Source: UBA7672 sp041166025 (GTDB lineage Bacteria > Pseudomonadota > Alphaproteobacteria > Caulobacterales > Hyphomonadaceae). From it: a stretch of DNA of 64,000 bases. The notes under the pieces are model-generated. The model was given only the letters and a program-made list of their open reading frames with translations, was not told where the DNA came from and did not search any database. The stretch is from the NCBI GenBank assembly GCA_041166025.1, contig JBEAMJ010000028.1:207942-271941 (forward strand), written 5' to 3'. The first letter of the stretch is position 1, and each line of letters opens with the position of its first letter. Below are positions 1 to 8,657 of this stretch, one piece after another. The translations under genes were made by a program, and so were the position numbers.

Positions 1-513
1 GGCCTGCAGCCACAGGGGCGGGAAGCGCACCCAGCGGAATTCCATGATACGCCAGACGCGGGCGATGTAGCTGCCGACGGCGGCGTACATGAAGCCGGAG
101 AAGAGCGGAACGCCGGCGATGCGCAGGAACGACTCTTCGGGATAAATCCAGGAGCCAACCTGCGTCTTGAAGACCTCCATGATGGTGCCGACGACATGGA
201 ATGCGAAGATGACGCGCGCCTCCTCCCAGGTCTCGAACTTCGCGGCGAGCATGGCGGCCTGGATCGCCAGCGCAGCGAGGGTGAGAAAGTCGTAGCGGGG
301 GAGCAGCGCATCGGCGGGATAAAGCAGAAATGTTCCCAGCAGCAGGACGAGCACAAGTCCACCGAACAGGCAGGCCCACGCCTGCTTCACCCCGAAGGAG
401 ACGAACTCGAAGAGGAAGCCGCTGACGGACCCGCGGACGAACGCTAGTCGCCATGCCTCGCGCCGCGCATGCAGCCAGCGCTCGAACTTGAGGCGTTGCG
501 ATCCTGCGTCCAC
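1..513 (-). CDS. DUF817 family membrane protein (C-terminus beyond window)
   Basis: The window opens inside this leftward gene, so only about 170 N-terminal residues are visible. Translation starts at a GTG (complement of 511-513), the only start codon after the last in-frame stop. The protein has an Arg-rich head, a long hydrophobic segment at roughly residues 33-63 and another near 75-93. It then carries the patterns FHVVGTIMEVFKTQVGSW and GVPLFSGFMYAAVGSY, which I recognise from DUF817 predicted inner-membrane proteins. No biochemical role is established for that family. It lies about 45 bases downstream of the PII-like gene in the same direction, so co-transcription is possible. Confidence 0.75.
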   Translation of the reverse strand, partial: MDAGSQRLKFERWLHARREAWRLAFVRGSVSGFLFEFVSFGVKQAWACLFGGLVLVLLLGTFLLYPADALLPRYDFLTLAALAIQAAMLAAKFETWEEARVIFAFHVVGTIMEVFKTQVGSWIYPEESFLRIAGVPLFSGFMYAAVGSYIARVWRIMEFRWVRFPPLWLQA

Positions 514-557
514 GACCCAACTGTTCTCTGCCGCTGGTCAGCAAGGCAGGCGCTATC

Positions 558-1064
558 CTAGTCCAGCGCCTTCTCGTCGCGCTCGCCGGTCCGGATCCGG
601 ACGACTTCGGTCAGGCCGGAGACGAAGATCTTGCCATCGCCGATCTTGCCCGAGCCAGCCGCCTTCTGGATTGCTTCGATCACGGCTTCGGCCATGCCGG
701 AGGATACAGCCACGTCGATGCGTATCTTCGGCACTTCAGCCACAGCATATTCGTTGCCGCGATAGAACTCGGTCTGTCCGCGCTGGCGGCCGAAGCCCTG
801 CACCTGGCTTGCCGTAATGCCCGACACGCCAAGCTTCGTCAGCGCCTCCCGCACGGCCTCGTAACGGTGCGGCCGGACGATCGCCGTGATCATGCGCATC
901 GGGTGTTCCTGTTCGTGCTGCAGGCCGAGATACACCAGCCGGCGGATCGCCTCGGAGCGGCTCGGCAGGTCCTGCTGCCCGCGCCGCCAGTCATCGACAT
1001 CCCGGCCGAAACTGGCCGAGGCGACGAGCTGAATACGCTGGTCGAGCTTTTCCTCGTCGCTCAA
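558..1064 (-). CDS. PII-type nitrogen regulator with N-terminal ribbon-helix-helix segment
   Basis: The 168-residue product has two parts. Residues 56-168 are a complete PII (GlnB/GlnK) signalling protein that would sense 2-oxoglutarate and ATP/ADP and bind partners such as AmtB. It opens MRMITAIVRP, has a T-loop GQTEFYRGNEY in which Tyr106 corresponds to the uridylylated Tyr51, and ends with the KIGDGKIFV and VVRIRTGE signatures. Residues about 8-50 look like a CopG/Arc ribbon-helix-helix DNA-binding unit (IQLVASAS, DDWRRGQQDLPSRSEAIRRL). A normal PII is about 112 residues, so this is a fusion, or a gene with an internal start: AGGA lies seven bases before Met56. It is not next to amtB, which is at 12819. 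PII assignment is sure; the fusion reading is fairly sure. Confidence 0.88.
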   Translation of the reverse strand: MSDEEKLDQRIQLVASASFGRDVDDWRRGQQDLPSRSEAIRRLVYLGLQHEQEHPMRMITAIVRPHRYEAVREALTKLGVSGITASQVQGFGRQRGQTEFYRGNEYAVAEVPKIRIDVAVSSGMAEAVIEAIQKAAGSGKIGDGKIFVSGLTEVVRIRTGERDEKALD

Positions 1065-1361
1065 ACGCCAAATCTCCTGATCAGCCCATCCCCTAGCAAG
1101 TTACACACCTGAAGCCAACGGGCGGCGCTGTGCGCCGGTTAGCAGCCGTTAAGTTCGGGTTTCGCAAGGAAAAGCCGCGCTTCAACGGTTAAATTACCTT
1201 ATCGGCCTATGCTGCCTTCTGAACTCAGAACGAGTGGAGCGGACCGTGCACGATCCGGGAAGATGTCGGCTGTCCAGGGCGATGCTGCGAGCAGGCGCGA
1301 TTGGCGCCCCTCAGACGAGCGCCAATAGCCGCAAACCCGGGCAACCCGAAGAAGCAGCCGC
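1065..1361. other. intergenic region between divergent regulators
   Basis: These 297 bases separate the leftward PII-like gene and the rightward receiver-domain gene, so they should hold both promoters. I see several TTAA-containing patches around 1139-1200 but no convincing spaced box. No ORF here looks real and I see no RNA gene. Confidence 0.5.
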
Positions 1362-2276
1362 GTGATGTCTGACGAGCGCACAATCCCCCCTGACCAGCTC
1401 AAGCGCATGAAGGTCCTCATCGTCGACCCCAACGCATTCATGCGCGGCGTCGTCGCGGACAGCCTCCGTCGCCTCACCATCAACAGAATCAACGCCACGG
1501 CGAGCGCTGTAGAGGCGTTCACGGTTGGCCGCACCTTCAAGCCCGACCTGATCTTCGTCGACTGGGATGCTGGCCGCATGTCGGGCCTCGAATTCACGCG
1601 CGAGGTCCGCCGCAACACCACAGGCATTTCGCGCGAAACACCGATCATCCTCCTCGCCGGCGCCATCGACCACGACCAGCTGATGTCGGCGCGCCAGACG
1701 GGGATCAACGAGTTCCTGTTGAAGCCGGTTAGCGCGCAGGGCGTGCTCTCACGCATCGAGGAAGTCGTTCTGCGTCCGCGCAAATTCATCGACAGCCGCA
1801 ACTATGTCGGTCCTTGCCGCCGTCGCAGGGAAGACCCCAACTACGCCGGGCCGTGGCGTCGGCTTACCGACGAGCCGCCGAAGAAAGCCCATTCGGAACA
1901 GTCGAAGGAGAATGCGTTCAAACTGCGCGCCATCATCGACAACCTCACAGCATTTGCAGACCGTACCGCAGAGGATCGCGGCGCCGGGATCCGCGCCATG
2001 TATCGCATGCTGCAGCAGAATGCAGCTGAGGTCAGCCGCCTGGGCGACGACACGATCGATCGCGTGTGGAGCTCATCGCTGCGATACATCGAGGGCGTCG
2101 GCATGACCGACACGTACGATGTGGAAGTTGTCAAGTATCACTTCCAGACCATCGCGATCATCCTAGACATGCCGGAAGAGGCCTTCATCCACCGCATATC
2201 CGTGGCAAACGAGCTGGATCGCCTGGTCAACAAGAAGATCCACTCCGCCCACGACAAACGCAGCGACGTGGCCTAG
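1362..2276 (+). CDS. response-regulator receiver-domain protein
   Basis: This 304-residue protein starts with a CheY-like receiver domain at about residues 16-135. The likely phosphoacceptor is Asp67 in FVDWD and the conserved lysine is Lys121 in LLKP. The acidic pocket is thin: the usual paired Asp after beta-1 is VDPN here, and the Thr/Ser switch position reads LLAGA. The remaining ~170 residues carry two basic repeats (YVGPCRRRRED and YAGPWRRLTDE) and a helical tail with no output domain that I recognise. A GTG at 1362 and an ATG at 1365 both sit behind an AAGAAG ribosome site; the ATG is the likelier start. It is probably a protein-protein signalling element rather than a DNA-binding regulator. 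Confidence 0.8.
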   Translation: MMSDERTIPPDQLKRMKVLIVDPNAFMRGVVADSLRRLTINRINATASAVEAFTVGRTFKPDLIFVDWDAGRMSGLEFTREVRRNTTGISRETPIILLAGAIDHDQLMSARQTGINEFLLKPVSAQGVLSRIEEVVLRPRKFIDSRNYVGPCRRRREDPNYAGPWRRLTDEPPKKAHSEQSKENAFKLRAIIDNLTAFADRTAEDRGAGIRAMYRMLQQNAAEVSRLGDDTIDRVWSSSLRYIEGVGMTDTYDVEVVKYHFQTIAIILDMPEEAFIHRISVANELDRLVNKKIHSAHDKRSDVA

Positions 2277-2305
2277 ATTCGGCGCACCCAGGGTTCGCCG
2301 CAGTG

Positions 2306-3016
2306 TCAGTGCCCCTCGCCCGTCGCGCTGCCGCTTTGTGTTTTGGTTGCTAGGCGGGCGTCCTTTAGAAGCTGGTCTACCATGATGCCCAGCGAGGCGC
2401 GCACACGCCGGTTGCGTTCAGTGAACAGGATCGACTTCAGCTCGCTGAAGGCCGTGTCCAGATTGTCGTTGACGATGGCGTAGTCATACTCGCCCCAGCG
2501 CAGGATGTCCTGGCCCGCGCCATCAAGCCGCGACTGCACGGACTTCGGATCCGCGCCGGGCCTGCCCTCAAGTCGCTGCTTCAGCTGCGCCAGCGAAGGC
2601 GGCAGGATGAACACCGAGACGACATCGCCAGGCCGGATCGTCTTCAGTGCGCGCGCTCCCTGCCAGTCGACATCGAAAACGACATCCACGCCCGACACCA
2701 GCCGCGCCTCGACCTCGCTGCGCGGCGTACCGTAGAAATTCTTGAACACCTTCGCCCACTCGAGGAATTCATCACGGTCGATCATGTCGTGGAACTGCTC
2801 GACAGAGCGGAAATGATAATCGGCGCCGTCGCGTTCGCCGGGGCGCGGCTCGCGTGTCGTGGCCGAGATCGAGAGTTCGACACCGGAGACTTCGGAGATG
2901 ATGCGGCGGCACAGCGTCGTCTTGCCGGCGCCCGAAGGGCTAGAAATCACCAGCATCACGCCCCGGCGCGGCCGCACCCTTTGCGCCGGCGTCAGTTCGG
3001 GACGATCATTCGACAT
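2306..3016 (-). CDS. gmk: guanylate kinase
   Basis: Guanylate kinase phosphorylates GMP to GDP with ATP and is essential for guanine nucleotide supply. The 236-residue product has the Walker A loop SSPSGAGKTT at residues 25-34, the GMP-site motifs SATTREPRPGE and GADYHF, and the lid sequence VQSRLDGA. A short Arg-rich leader of about 18 residues precedes the catalytic core. The start codon overlaps the end of the upstream yicC gene by about 11 bases, which indicates translational coupling. It is the last gene of the leftward fab-mltG-yicC-gmk run and converges on the receiver-protein gene with about 30 bases between them. Confidence 0.97.
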   Translation of the reverse strand: MSNDRPELTPAQRVRPRRGVMLVISSPSGAGKTTLCRRIISEVSGVELSISATTREPRPGERDGADYHFRSVEQFHDMIDRDEFLEWAKVFKNFYGTPRSEVEARLVSGVDVVFDVDWQGARALKTIRPGDVVSVFILPPSLAQLKQRLEGRPGADPKSVQSRLDGAGQDILRWGEYDYAIVNDNLDTAFSELKSILFTERNRRVRASLGIMVDQLLKDARLATKTQSGSATGEGH

Positions 3017-3893
3017 TCTGAACCTGCTCCCGGAACTGGTCGATCAAGGACTTCAACGCCAGGCCCGAATTGGTCAGCTCGAGGCTGGCCGATTTCGAGC
3101 ATAGGGTGTTGGCCTCCCGGTTAAGCTCCTGACAGAGAAAGTCCAGCTTCCGGCCAACCGCATCGCCCGAGGCGAGGATCGTACGGGCCGAGCCGACATG
3201 AGCCGCCAGCCGGTCGAGTTCCTCGCGGACATCGGCGCGCGTGGCCATGATCAGGATTTCCTGGGAAATGCGATCCGGGTCTGTGGCAATATCCTTGCCG
3301 AGTTCGGCCAGCCGGACCTTCAGGCGGTCGCGGACAAGTTCGGGCTGCTTCGCCGCGCACGCCCCGGCCTGCGCCAGCAATTGCTCGACCTGCGCCAGCA
3401 CGGCCTCAAACAGCTGGAGCAGGCTTTCGCCCTCCTTCGCTCGCGCGAGGGCCAGCATGTCGAGCGCTGCGTCAAGTCCGGCCACGAGATCCTTCACTGT
3501 GGCCTCATCCATCGACGCGCCGGTACGACTTGCGCCCCGCGTGACGCTCGGCAAGCCGGCCAGCCCATCGAACCGGGCAGGCGCCAGGCCGGACTTCACC
3601 CAGTGGCGGGAAAGGCGGGCGAGGCGGGCCAGTTCGCGCATATCCATCGCGCTGGCGCCAGGATCACGCGTCCAGTCGACACGCAGCTGCAGCTGGAAGC
3701 TGCCGCGATGAAAACGATCCTTCACCCGCTTGCGGGCCTCGAAGTCGATTGCATCACAGCCGGGCGGATAATTGGTGCGGATGTCCACCGCCTTGCCGTT
3801 GACCGAGCGCGCCTCCCAGACCCAGAGGCCCCACGACGCCTGGCCCTGCGCCCGGCCGAAACCTGTCATCCCCCGGATCATGCCCCGCCTCAC
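3006..3893 (-). CDS. yicC: YicC family endoribonuclease
   Basis: The 295-residue product has the YicC N-terminal signature RGMTGFGRA and the C-terminal DUF1732 region (REELDRLAAHV, GRKLDFLCQELNREANTL, then an acidic-helical tail). E. coli YicC is known as an endoribonuclease, and the family is usually encoded beside gmk, as here. The longest start is a GTG overlapping the mltG stop (GTGA). An internal ATG giving MIRGMTGFG is equally plausible and would match the usual N-terminus better. It overlaps gmk downstream. Confidence 0.93.
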   Translation of the reverse strand: MRRGMIRGMTGFGRAQGQASWGLWVWEARSVNGKAVDIRTNYPPGCDAIDFEARKRVKDRFHRGSFQLQLRVDWTRDPGASAMDMRELARLARLSRHWVKSGLAPARFDGLAGLPSVTRGASRTGASMDEATVKDLVAGLDAALDMLALARAKEGESLLQLFEAVLAQVEQLLAQAGACAAKQPELVRDRLKVRLAELGKDIATDPDRISQEILIMATRADVREELDRLAAHVGSARTILASGDAVGRKLDFLCQELNREANTLCSKSASLELTNSGLALKSLIDQFREQVQNVE

Positions 3894-4954
3894 TGCTGCC
3901 GGACAGCCGGCGTGTTGACGCCTGCGGCCGCGTTCTCGCGGCGAAGTTTCCAGTACGCATCGACATTGCGCTGGTGCTCGGCATAGGTCTCGGAGAACAG
4001 GTGACCGCCCTTGCCGTCGGCCATGAAATAGATCGCCTTGCTGTCGGCGGGTTGCAAGGCGGCGCGCAAGGCTCCCGCTCCCGGGTTGCAGATCGGCGTC
4101 TCGGGCAGGCCGTCCATCTGGTAGGTGTTCCAGGCGTTCCTCGTCGCAAGCTCCTTGCTTGTGATGGTGCGCCCGATGGGATAGCCCTTGGTGATGCCGT
4201 AGACGATGGTGGCGTCGGCCTGGAGCCGCATGCCGGTTCGCAGCCGGTTGAGAAACGCGGCGGCGATCAGCGGCTGCTCGTCGGCATTGCCGCTTTCTTT
4301 CTCGATCACCGAGGCGAGGATCACGGCCTCCTGCTGCGTCTTCAGCGGCAGGCCTTCCTTGCGGGCGGGCCAGATCTCGGCCAGGAGGGCCGCCTGCGCC
4401 TTTTTCATGCGATCGATCACTGATGCGACCGTGTCGCCGCGCGTGACAGCATAGTCGCCGGGCAGAAGCACGCCTTCTGGCGGAACCTCAGGCAAATCGC
4501 CCGCAAGCTTGTAGACGCGCTCCGCTCCGCCCGTGGCCTTCCACTCGCGCTCGGCCAGGAGCTTCACGATCATGTCGCTTGTGAGCCCCTCGGGCACGAT
4601 CACGGCGTATTGGAGCGCCGCGCCAGTCGACAGCTCGGCGACGATGTCCGACATGCTGGCGCCCGACGGGATTTCGTACTCGCCGGCCTTCATCACCGGC
4701 TTGTCGCCCATCAACTCCCGCGCGCGCAGAACGAGGCGGAACTGGCCCTCGTCCGCGATGGCGCCCGATTCAGCCAGCTTGGTTGCAATCGCCTGTGTGG
4801 CGGCGCCGCGCTCGATGATCACCACACGGGACTTGCCATCGGCGGTTGCCGGGCCCGCGCTGGTGTAGAGACCGTCGAGCCAGAACCAGCCGCCGCCAGC
4901 AGCAGCGCCTCCGATCACTGCGAGAAGGAGGAGAATGCCGAGAAGCTTGCCCAC
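3890..4954 (-). CDS. mltG: endolytic murein transglycosylase MltG
   Basis: MltG cuts nascent peptidoglycan strands inside the glycan and is thought to set glycan length as a synthesis terminator. The 354-residue protein has an N-terminal membrane anchor (residues about 3-27), a LysM-like region near 42-110, and the catalytic YceG domain. The catalytic glutamate is Glu218 in ILASVIEKES. The downstream motifs AAFLNRLRTGMRLQAD, YNTYQ-like NTYQMDGLPETPICNPG and HLFSETYAEHQRNV are typical. The stop overlaps the yicC start. The neighbours upstream are fabF and acpP, the usual order in many bacteria. Confidence 0.97.
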   Translation of the reverse strand: MGKLLGILLLLAVIGGAAAGGGWFWLDGLYTSAGPATADGKSRVVIIERGAATQAIATKLAESGAIADEGQFRLVLRARELMGDKPVMKAGEYEIPSGASMSDIVAELSTGAALQYAVIVPEGLTSDMIVKLLAEREWKATGGAERVYKLAGDLPEVPPEGVLLPGDYAVTRGDTVASVIDRMKKAQAALLAEIWPARKEGLPLKTQQEAVILASVIEKESGNADEQPLIAAAFLNRLRTGMRLQADATIVYGITKGYPIGRTITSKELATRNAWNTYQMDGLPETPICNPGAGALRAALQPADSKAIYFMADGKGGHLFSETYAEHQRNVDAYWKLRRENAAAGVNTPAVRQQ

Positions 4955-5006
4955 GCACGAACTCCAGAAGCCGCCCGCCCGAACCCCTTTACACTTCTAT
5001 CGCGAT

Positions 5007-6290
5007 TCAGTCCGGCGCCTTCATCACCAGGGCCGCGTTTGTTCCGCCAAAGCCAAACGAGTTGGACATGGCGGCGCGCACTGTCTTTCTCACGGCGGTG
5101 TGCGGCGTGAGGTTGATCGGTGAGTCGAAGGAGGGATTGTCGAGATTCAGCGTCGGGGGAATGACCCCGTCGCGGATCGCCAGCGCGCAGAAGATCGCCT
5201 CAACAGAACCGGCGGCCCCCAGCAGGTGGCCGATGGCGGACTTGGTCGATGACAGGTGGGTTGTCGAAGCCGCGTTGCCGAGAACGCGCGCCACGGCGCG
5301 GACCTCGATCTCATCGCCCGCAGGCGTCGACGTGCCGTGAGCGTTGACATAGTCGATCTCGGACGCATCCAGGCCGGAGCGCTGGAGCGCCGTGCGCATG
5401 GCGCGCTCGCCGCCATCCCCGCTCTCGTCGGGTGAGGTGATGTGGAAGGCGTCGCCCGTCAGACCATAACCAACGACTTCCGCATAGATTTTGGCGCCGC
5501 GCTTCCTCGCGTGTTCGTATTCCTCGAGCACGACGATGCCAGCGCCTTCGCCCATAACGAAGCCATCGCGATCCTTGTCATAGGGACGCGAGGCCTTTTG
5601 GGGGGTCTCGTTGAAGCTGGTCGACATGGCGCGGCAGGCGATGAAGCCGGCATAACCGATGCGGCAGACCGAAGCCTCAGCGCCGCCAGCAATCATCACA
5701 TCAGCATCGCCATACTGGATCAGGCGCATGGAATCGCCGATCGCATGAGCGCCCGTGGCGCACGCCGTGACGACCGCGTGGTTCGGGCCCTTGAAGCCGT
5801 ACTTGATGGACAGCTGTCCCGAAGCGAGATTGATCAACGCAGATGGAATAAAGAACGGCGAGATACGCCGCGGCCCCTTTTCGTGCAGTTCGACCGCCGT
5901 ATCTGCGATCGCCTTCAACCCGCCAATGCCGGAGCCGATCAGCACGCCGGTGCGCACCTTCTCCTCGTAGGAGTCAGGCTTCCACCCGCTGTCTGCAATC
6001 GCCTCATCGGCTGCAGCGATCGCATAGAGGATGAACTCATCGACCCGGCGCTGTTCCTTCGCCGACATCGTCTTGTCAGGATCGAATGCGTCAGGATCGC
6101 CTGCCGACCCGCCGCCACGACCGCTCACCCACGGAACCTGCCCGCCGATCTTGCAGGCAAGGTCGGACGTGTCGAACAGGTCGACCTTCTTGAGGCCGGA
6201 TTCGCCTGCGATGAGCTTCTTCCACGACGCTTCGCGACCATTCGCCAGGGGCGTCACGAGTCCCATACCGGTAATGACGACGCGCCGCAT
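5007..6290 (-). CDS. fabF: beta-ketoacyl-ACP synthase II
   Basis: FabF condenses malonyl-ACP with acyl-ACP in fatty-acid elongation. The 427-residue protein shows the KAS triad: Cys177 in VVTACATG, His318 in VNAHGTSTPAGD and His355 in SAIGHLLGAAG, with Lys350 just before it. The N-terminus MRRVVITGMGLVTP is canonical. A Gly/Asp-rich insert around residues 57-73 is longer than in E. coli FabF. It follows acpP by about 30 bases and is part of the leftward fab operon. Confidence 0.98.
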   Translation of the reverse strand: MRRVVITGMGLVTPLANGREASWKKLIAGESGLKKVDLFDTSDLACKIGGQVPWVSGRGGGSAGDPDAFDPDKTMSAKEQRRVDEFILYAIAAADEAIADSGWKPDSYEEKVRTGVLIGSGIGGLKAIADTAVELHEKGPRRISPFFIPSALINLASGQLSIKYGFKGPNHAVVTACATGAHAIGDSMRLIQYGDADVMIAGGAEASVCRIGYAGFIACRAMSTSFNETPQKASRPYDKDRDGFVMGEGAGIVVLEEYEHARKRGAKIYAEVVGYGLTGDAFHITSPDESGDGGERAMRTALQRSGLDASEIDYVNAHGTSTPAGDEIEVRAVARVLGNAASTTHLSSTKSAIGHLLGAAGSVEAIFCALAIRDGVIPPTLNLDNPSFDSPINLTPHTAVRKTVRAAMSNSFGFGGTNAALVMKAPD

Positions 6291-6319
6291 GTGAGAACTC
6301 CGGGCGGAGTGCGCGCCGG

Positions 6320-6553
6320 TTAGACGCGTTCCTTGATGAAGCGGACCGCGTCGCCAACCGTGCCGATCTGCTCCTGGACGTCATCCGGGATTTCGATGCC
6401 GAATTCTTCCTCGAACGCCATCACGAGTTCGACGAGATCCAGCGAGTCAGCGCCCAGATCGTCGATGAAGGAGGCCTTCTCGTTGACCTTCTCGGCGTCC
6501 ACTTCCAGCCGCTCGACCACGATTTTCTTCACGCGTTCGATCACGTCGGACAT
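6320..6553 (-). CDS. acpP: acyl carrier protein
   Basis: The 77-residue acidic protein carries acyl chains on a phosphopantetheine attached to Ser37 in the motif GADSLDLVELVM. I chose the ATG at 6553 because a strong GGAAGGG ribosome site stands just before it; the frame stays open further upstream, but that extension (Arg-rich, no site) is not ACP-like. It lies between fabG and fabF, the standard arrangement. Confidence 0.98.
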   Translation of the reverse strand: MSDVIERVKKIVVERLEVDAEKVNEKASFIDDLGADSLDLVELVMAFEEEFGIEIPDDVQEQIGTVGDAVRFIKERV

Positions 6554-6660
6554 GTCATTCCCTTCCAGAATCAAGGCCCTGCGGACCCGGACAAACCTTG
6601 CGTTGCGGGGCGGTAACACGCCCGAATTTCTTTGACCATAGCCGCCAAAAACGCCGCGGC

Positions 6661-7395
6661 CTAGATCATCGCCATGCCGCCGTTAACATGCAGGGTCTGG
6701 CCCGTCACGTAAGCGGATTCATCCGAGGCGAGATAGACGGCGGCCGCCGCGATGTCAGCCCCGGTTCCAAGGCGCCCGGCCGGAATTCCCTTGAGAAGCG
6801 CATCCTTCTGGTCATCCTTGAGGACGTCCGTCATCGGCGTGGTGATGAAGCCGGGTGCGATGCAGTTCACCGTGATGTTGCGGCTGGCGACCTCCTGGGC
6901 GAGCGACTTTGTGAAGCCGATCATGCCGGCCTTGGAGGCGGCATAGTTCGCCTGGCCGGCATTGCCGGTGACGCCGACCACGGATGTGATTCCGATGATA
7001 CGGCCATGGCGGCGTTTCATCATGCCGCGCATGGCGGCCTTGGCCAGTCGGAAGTAGGCGCCGAGGTTGACGTTAAGGACAGTGTCCCAGTCCTCGTCCT
7101 TCATGCGCATCAGCAGGCCATCCTTCGTCAGGCCAGCGTTCGAGACGAGAATATCGAGGCCGCCCAGTGCTTCCTCGGCCTTCCCAACGAGTTCGGATGT
7201 TGCAACGGGGTCAGCCAGATTGCAGGGCAGAATCACCGAATTGGGGATGTCCTTCTGCGCCGCCTCGAGCGCCTCGATGCGCGTGCCGGACAGTGCGACC
7301 CGCGCGCCAGCATCCGCCAGCGCCTTGGCGATCGATCCACCGATGCCGCCCGAGGCGCCGGTAACCAGCGCAAAGCGACCTGTCAGGTTGAACAT
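6661..7395 (-). CDS. fabG: 3-oxoacyl-ACP reductase
   Basis: FabG reduces beta-ketoacyl-ACP with NADPH. The 244-residue short-chain dehydrogenase has the cofactor loop TGASGGIG at residues 12-19, NAG in VSNAGLTKDG, and the catalytic set Ser138, Tyr151 and Lys155 (GITSVVG, YAASK). The C-terminus HVNGGMAMI is typical of FabG. It is flanked by fabD about 70 bases upstream and acpP about 110 bases downstream. Confidence 0.98.
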   Translation of the reverse strand: MFNLTGRFALVTGASGGIGGSIAKALADAGARVALSGTRIEALEAAQKDIPNSVILPCNLADPVATSELVGKAEEALGGLDILVSNAGLTKDGLLMRMKDEDWDTVLNVNLGAYFRLAKAAMRGMMKRRHGRIIGITSVVGVTGNAGQANYAASKAGMIGFTKSLAQEVASRNITVNCIAPGFITTPMTDVLKDDQKDALLKGIPAGRLGTGADIAAAAVYLASDESAYVTGQTLHVNGGMAMI

Positions 7396-7462
7396 AGGCG
7401 TCTCCTATCTCTCGGCGTCATTCCCGGGATGCACTTCGCTTAACCGAGAACGAGACCGATAG

Positions 7463-8425
7463 TTAGCCCAGCGACTTCGCAAATGCCTCAAGATCCGCCG
7501 GCATGTTGAGTGCGATGGTCTCCGCATCCGGCGCGTTCCGCTTGACCATGCCCGACAGCTGCTTGCCTGCGCCGGTCTCGACGAATTTCGTGACACCGCC
7601 ACCGCCCTTGTCCTGGGCCTCCCCCATCCACTGAATGCTCTCGCGCCAGCGCACGCGGCCAGTCACTTGCTCGACGAGCAAGCGGCGTATGTCGTTGGGG
7701 GTGTCGATCGGTCGTGCTGTCACATTGGCGACGACTGGAACGACCGGCTTGGCGATCGTTGTGCCCGCCAGGGCCTTCTCCATCTCCACGGCGGCAGGCG
7801 CCATCAGGGGCGAATGAAATGGCGCCGAAACCGGCAAGGGGATCGCCTTGACGCCCCTGGTCTTGGCGACGGCAATTGCCGCGTCGACACCCGCCTTCGT
7901 TCCCGAGATAACGACATTTCCGCTATTGTTGTCGTTGGCGACAACGACCGTTCCTGAGCCCGCAGCCTCGAGCACGATCGCTTCGGCGACCTCGACATCG
8001 ACCTTGCCGATGAGGGCAGCCATGGCGCCCTGTCCGACAGGCACAGCGGCCTGCATGGCTTCCCCGCGCTTGCGCAGAAGTTTCGCGGCATCCGCCACCG
8101 AGAACGCCCCGGCAGCCGCCAGCGCCGAATACTCGCCAAGCGAATGGCCGGCGACGAAAGCTGCCTGCGAGACCTTCACGCCGAAACCGGATTCCAATGC
8201 GCGGGCCGCCGCGAGGCTGACCGCCATCAGCGCCGGCTGGGCGTTGGCCGTGAGGGTCAGGGTTTCGATGGGTCCCCCCCAGATCAGGTCGGACAGTTTC
8301 TCGCCGAGCGCAGCATCGACCTCCTCGAAGACAGATCTTGCGGCGGGAAAAGCATCGGCCAGTTCCTTCCCCATGCCGACGGCCTGCGAACCCTGGCCAG
8401 GGAAGATGAAGGCGGTTCGGGACAT
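7463..8425 (-). CDS. fabD: malonyl-CoA:ACP transacylase
   Basis: FabD loads malonyl groups onto ACP. The 320-residue protein starts MSRTAFIFPGQGSQ, the canonical FabD N-terminus, so the ATG at 8425 is used although the frame is open for 73 more codons upstream. The nucleophile is Ser95 in GHSLGEYS, with the catalytic His in SAPFHSPLM. It heads the leftward fatty-acid operon and is divergent from rpsF. Confidence 0.97.
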   Translation of the reverse strand: MSRTAFIFPGQGSQAVGMGKELADAFPAARSVFEEVDAALGEKLSDLIWGGPIETLTLTANAQPALMAVSLAAARALESGFGVKVSQAAFVAGHSLGEYSALAAAGAFSVADAAKLLRKRGEAMQAAVPVGQGAMAALIGKVDVEVAEAIVLEAAGSGTVVVANDNNSGNVVISGTKAGVDAAIAVAKTRGVKAIPLPVSAPFHSPLMAPAAVEMEKALAGTTIAKPVVPVVANVTARPIDTPNDIRRLLVEQVTGRVRWRESIQWMGEAQDKGGGGVTKFVETGAGKQLSGMVKRNAPDAETIALNMPADLEAFAKSLG

Positions 8426-8518
8426 GAAAAATGCCTTGGAATCAGGATTGCCAGCTGGGTCTCCTATGAACTGGGGCGTTTCGGCGCAAGGTGAATGGCC
8501 CTTGTGGAGTCCGAGCGC

Positions 8519-8546
8519 TTGATTCAGCGGCTTTTTCCTGTATAGC
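8519..8546 (+). promoter_or_regulatory. probable sigma-70-type promoter of rpsF-rpsR-rplI
   Basis: TTGATT and TATAGC are separated by 16 bases about 110 bases before rpsF. The sequence after the -10 (CCCCGCGCTTCC) closely resembles that after the rplY promoter at 16684-16712. Pattern-based call only. Confidence 0.5.
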
Positions 8547-8657
8547 CCCGCGCTTCCAGTGAGAGGCGGTCCCCGGGCAGTCGCGCCCATCGGGGATCCA
8601 TCGTCGCCTGGCCGCCCTTCGGCCAGCAGGCGCCGCCCCTCCAAGAAGGGACGAAAA

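Noticed and set aside
1130..1205. CtrA-type TTAA-N7-TTAA box before the receiver gene
   Set aside because: TTAG...TTAA and GGTTAAATTA patches occur, but none has the correct spacing and both half sites.
8426..8644. 73-codon N-terminal extension of FabD
   Set aside because: It crosses the divergent rpsF promoter region and is not FabD-like; the product starting MSRTAFIFPGQGSQ is canonical.
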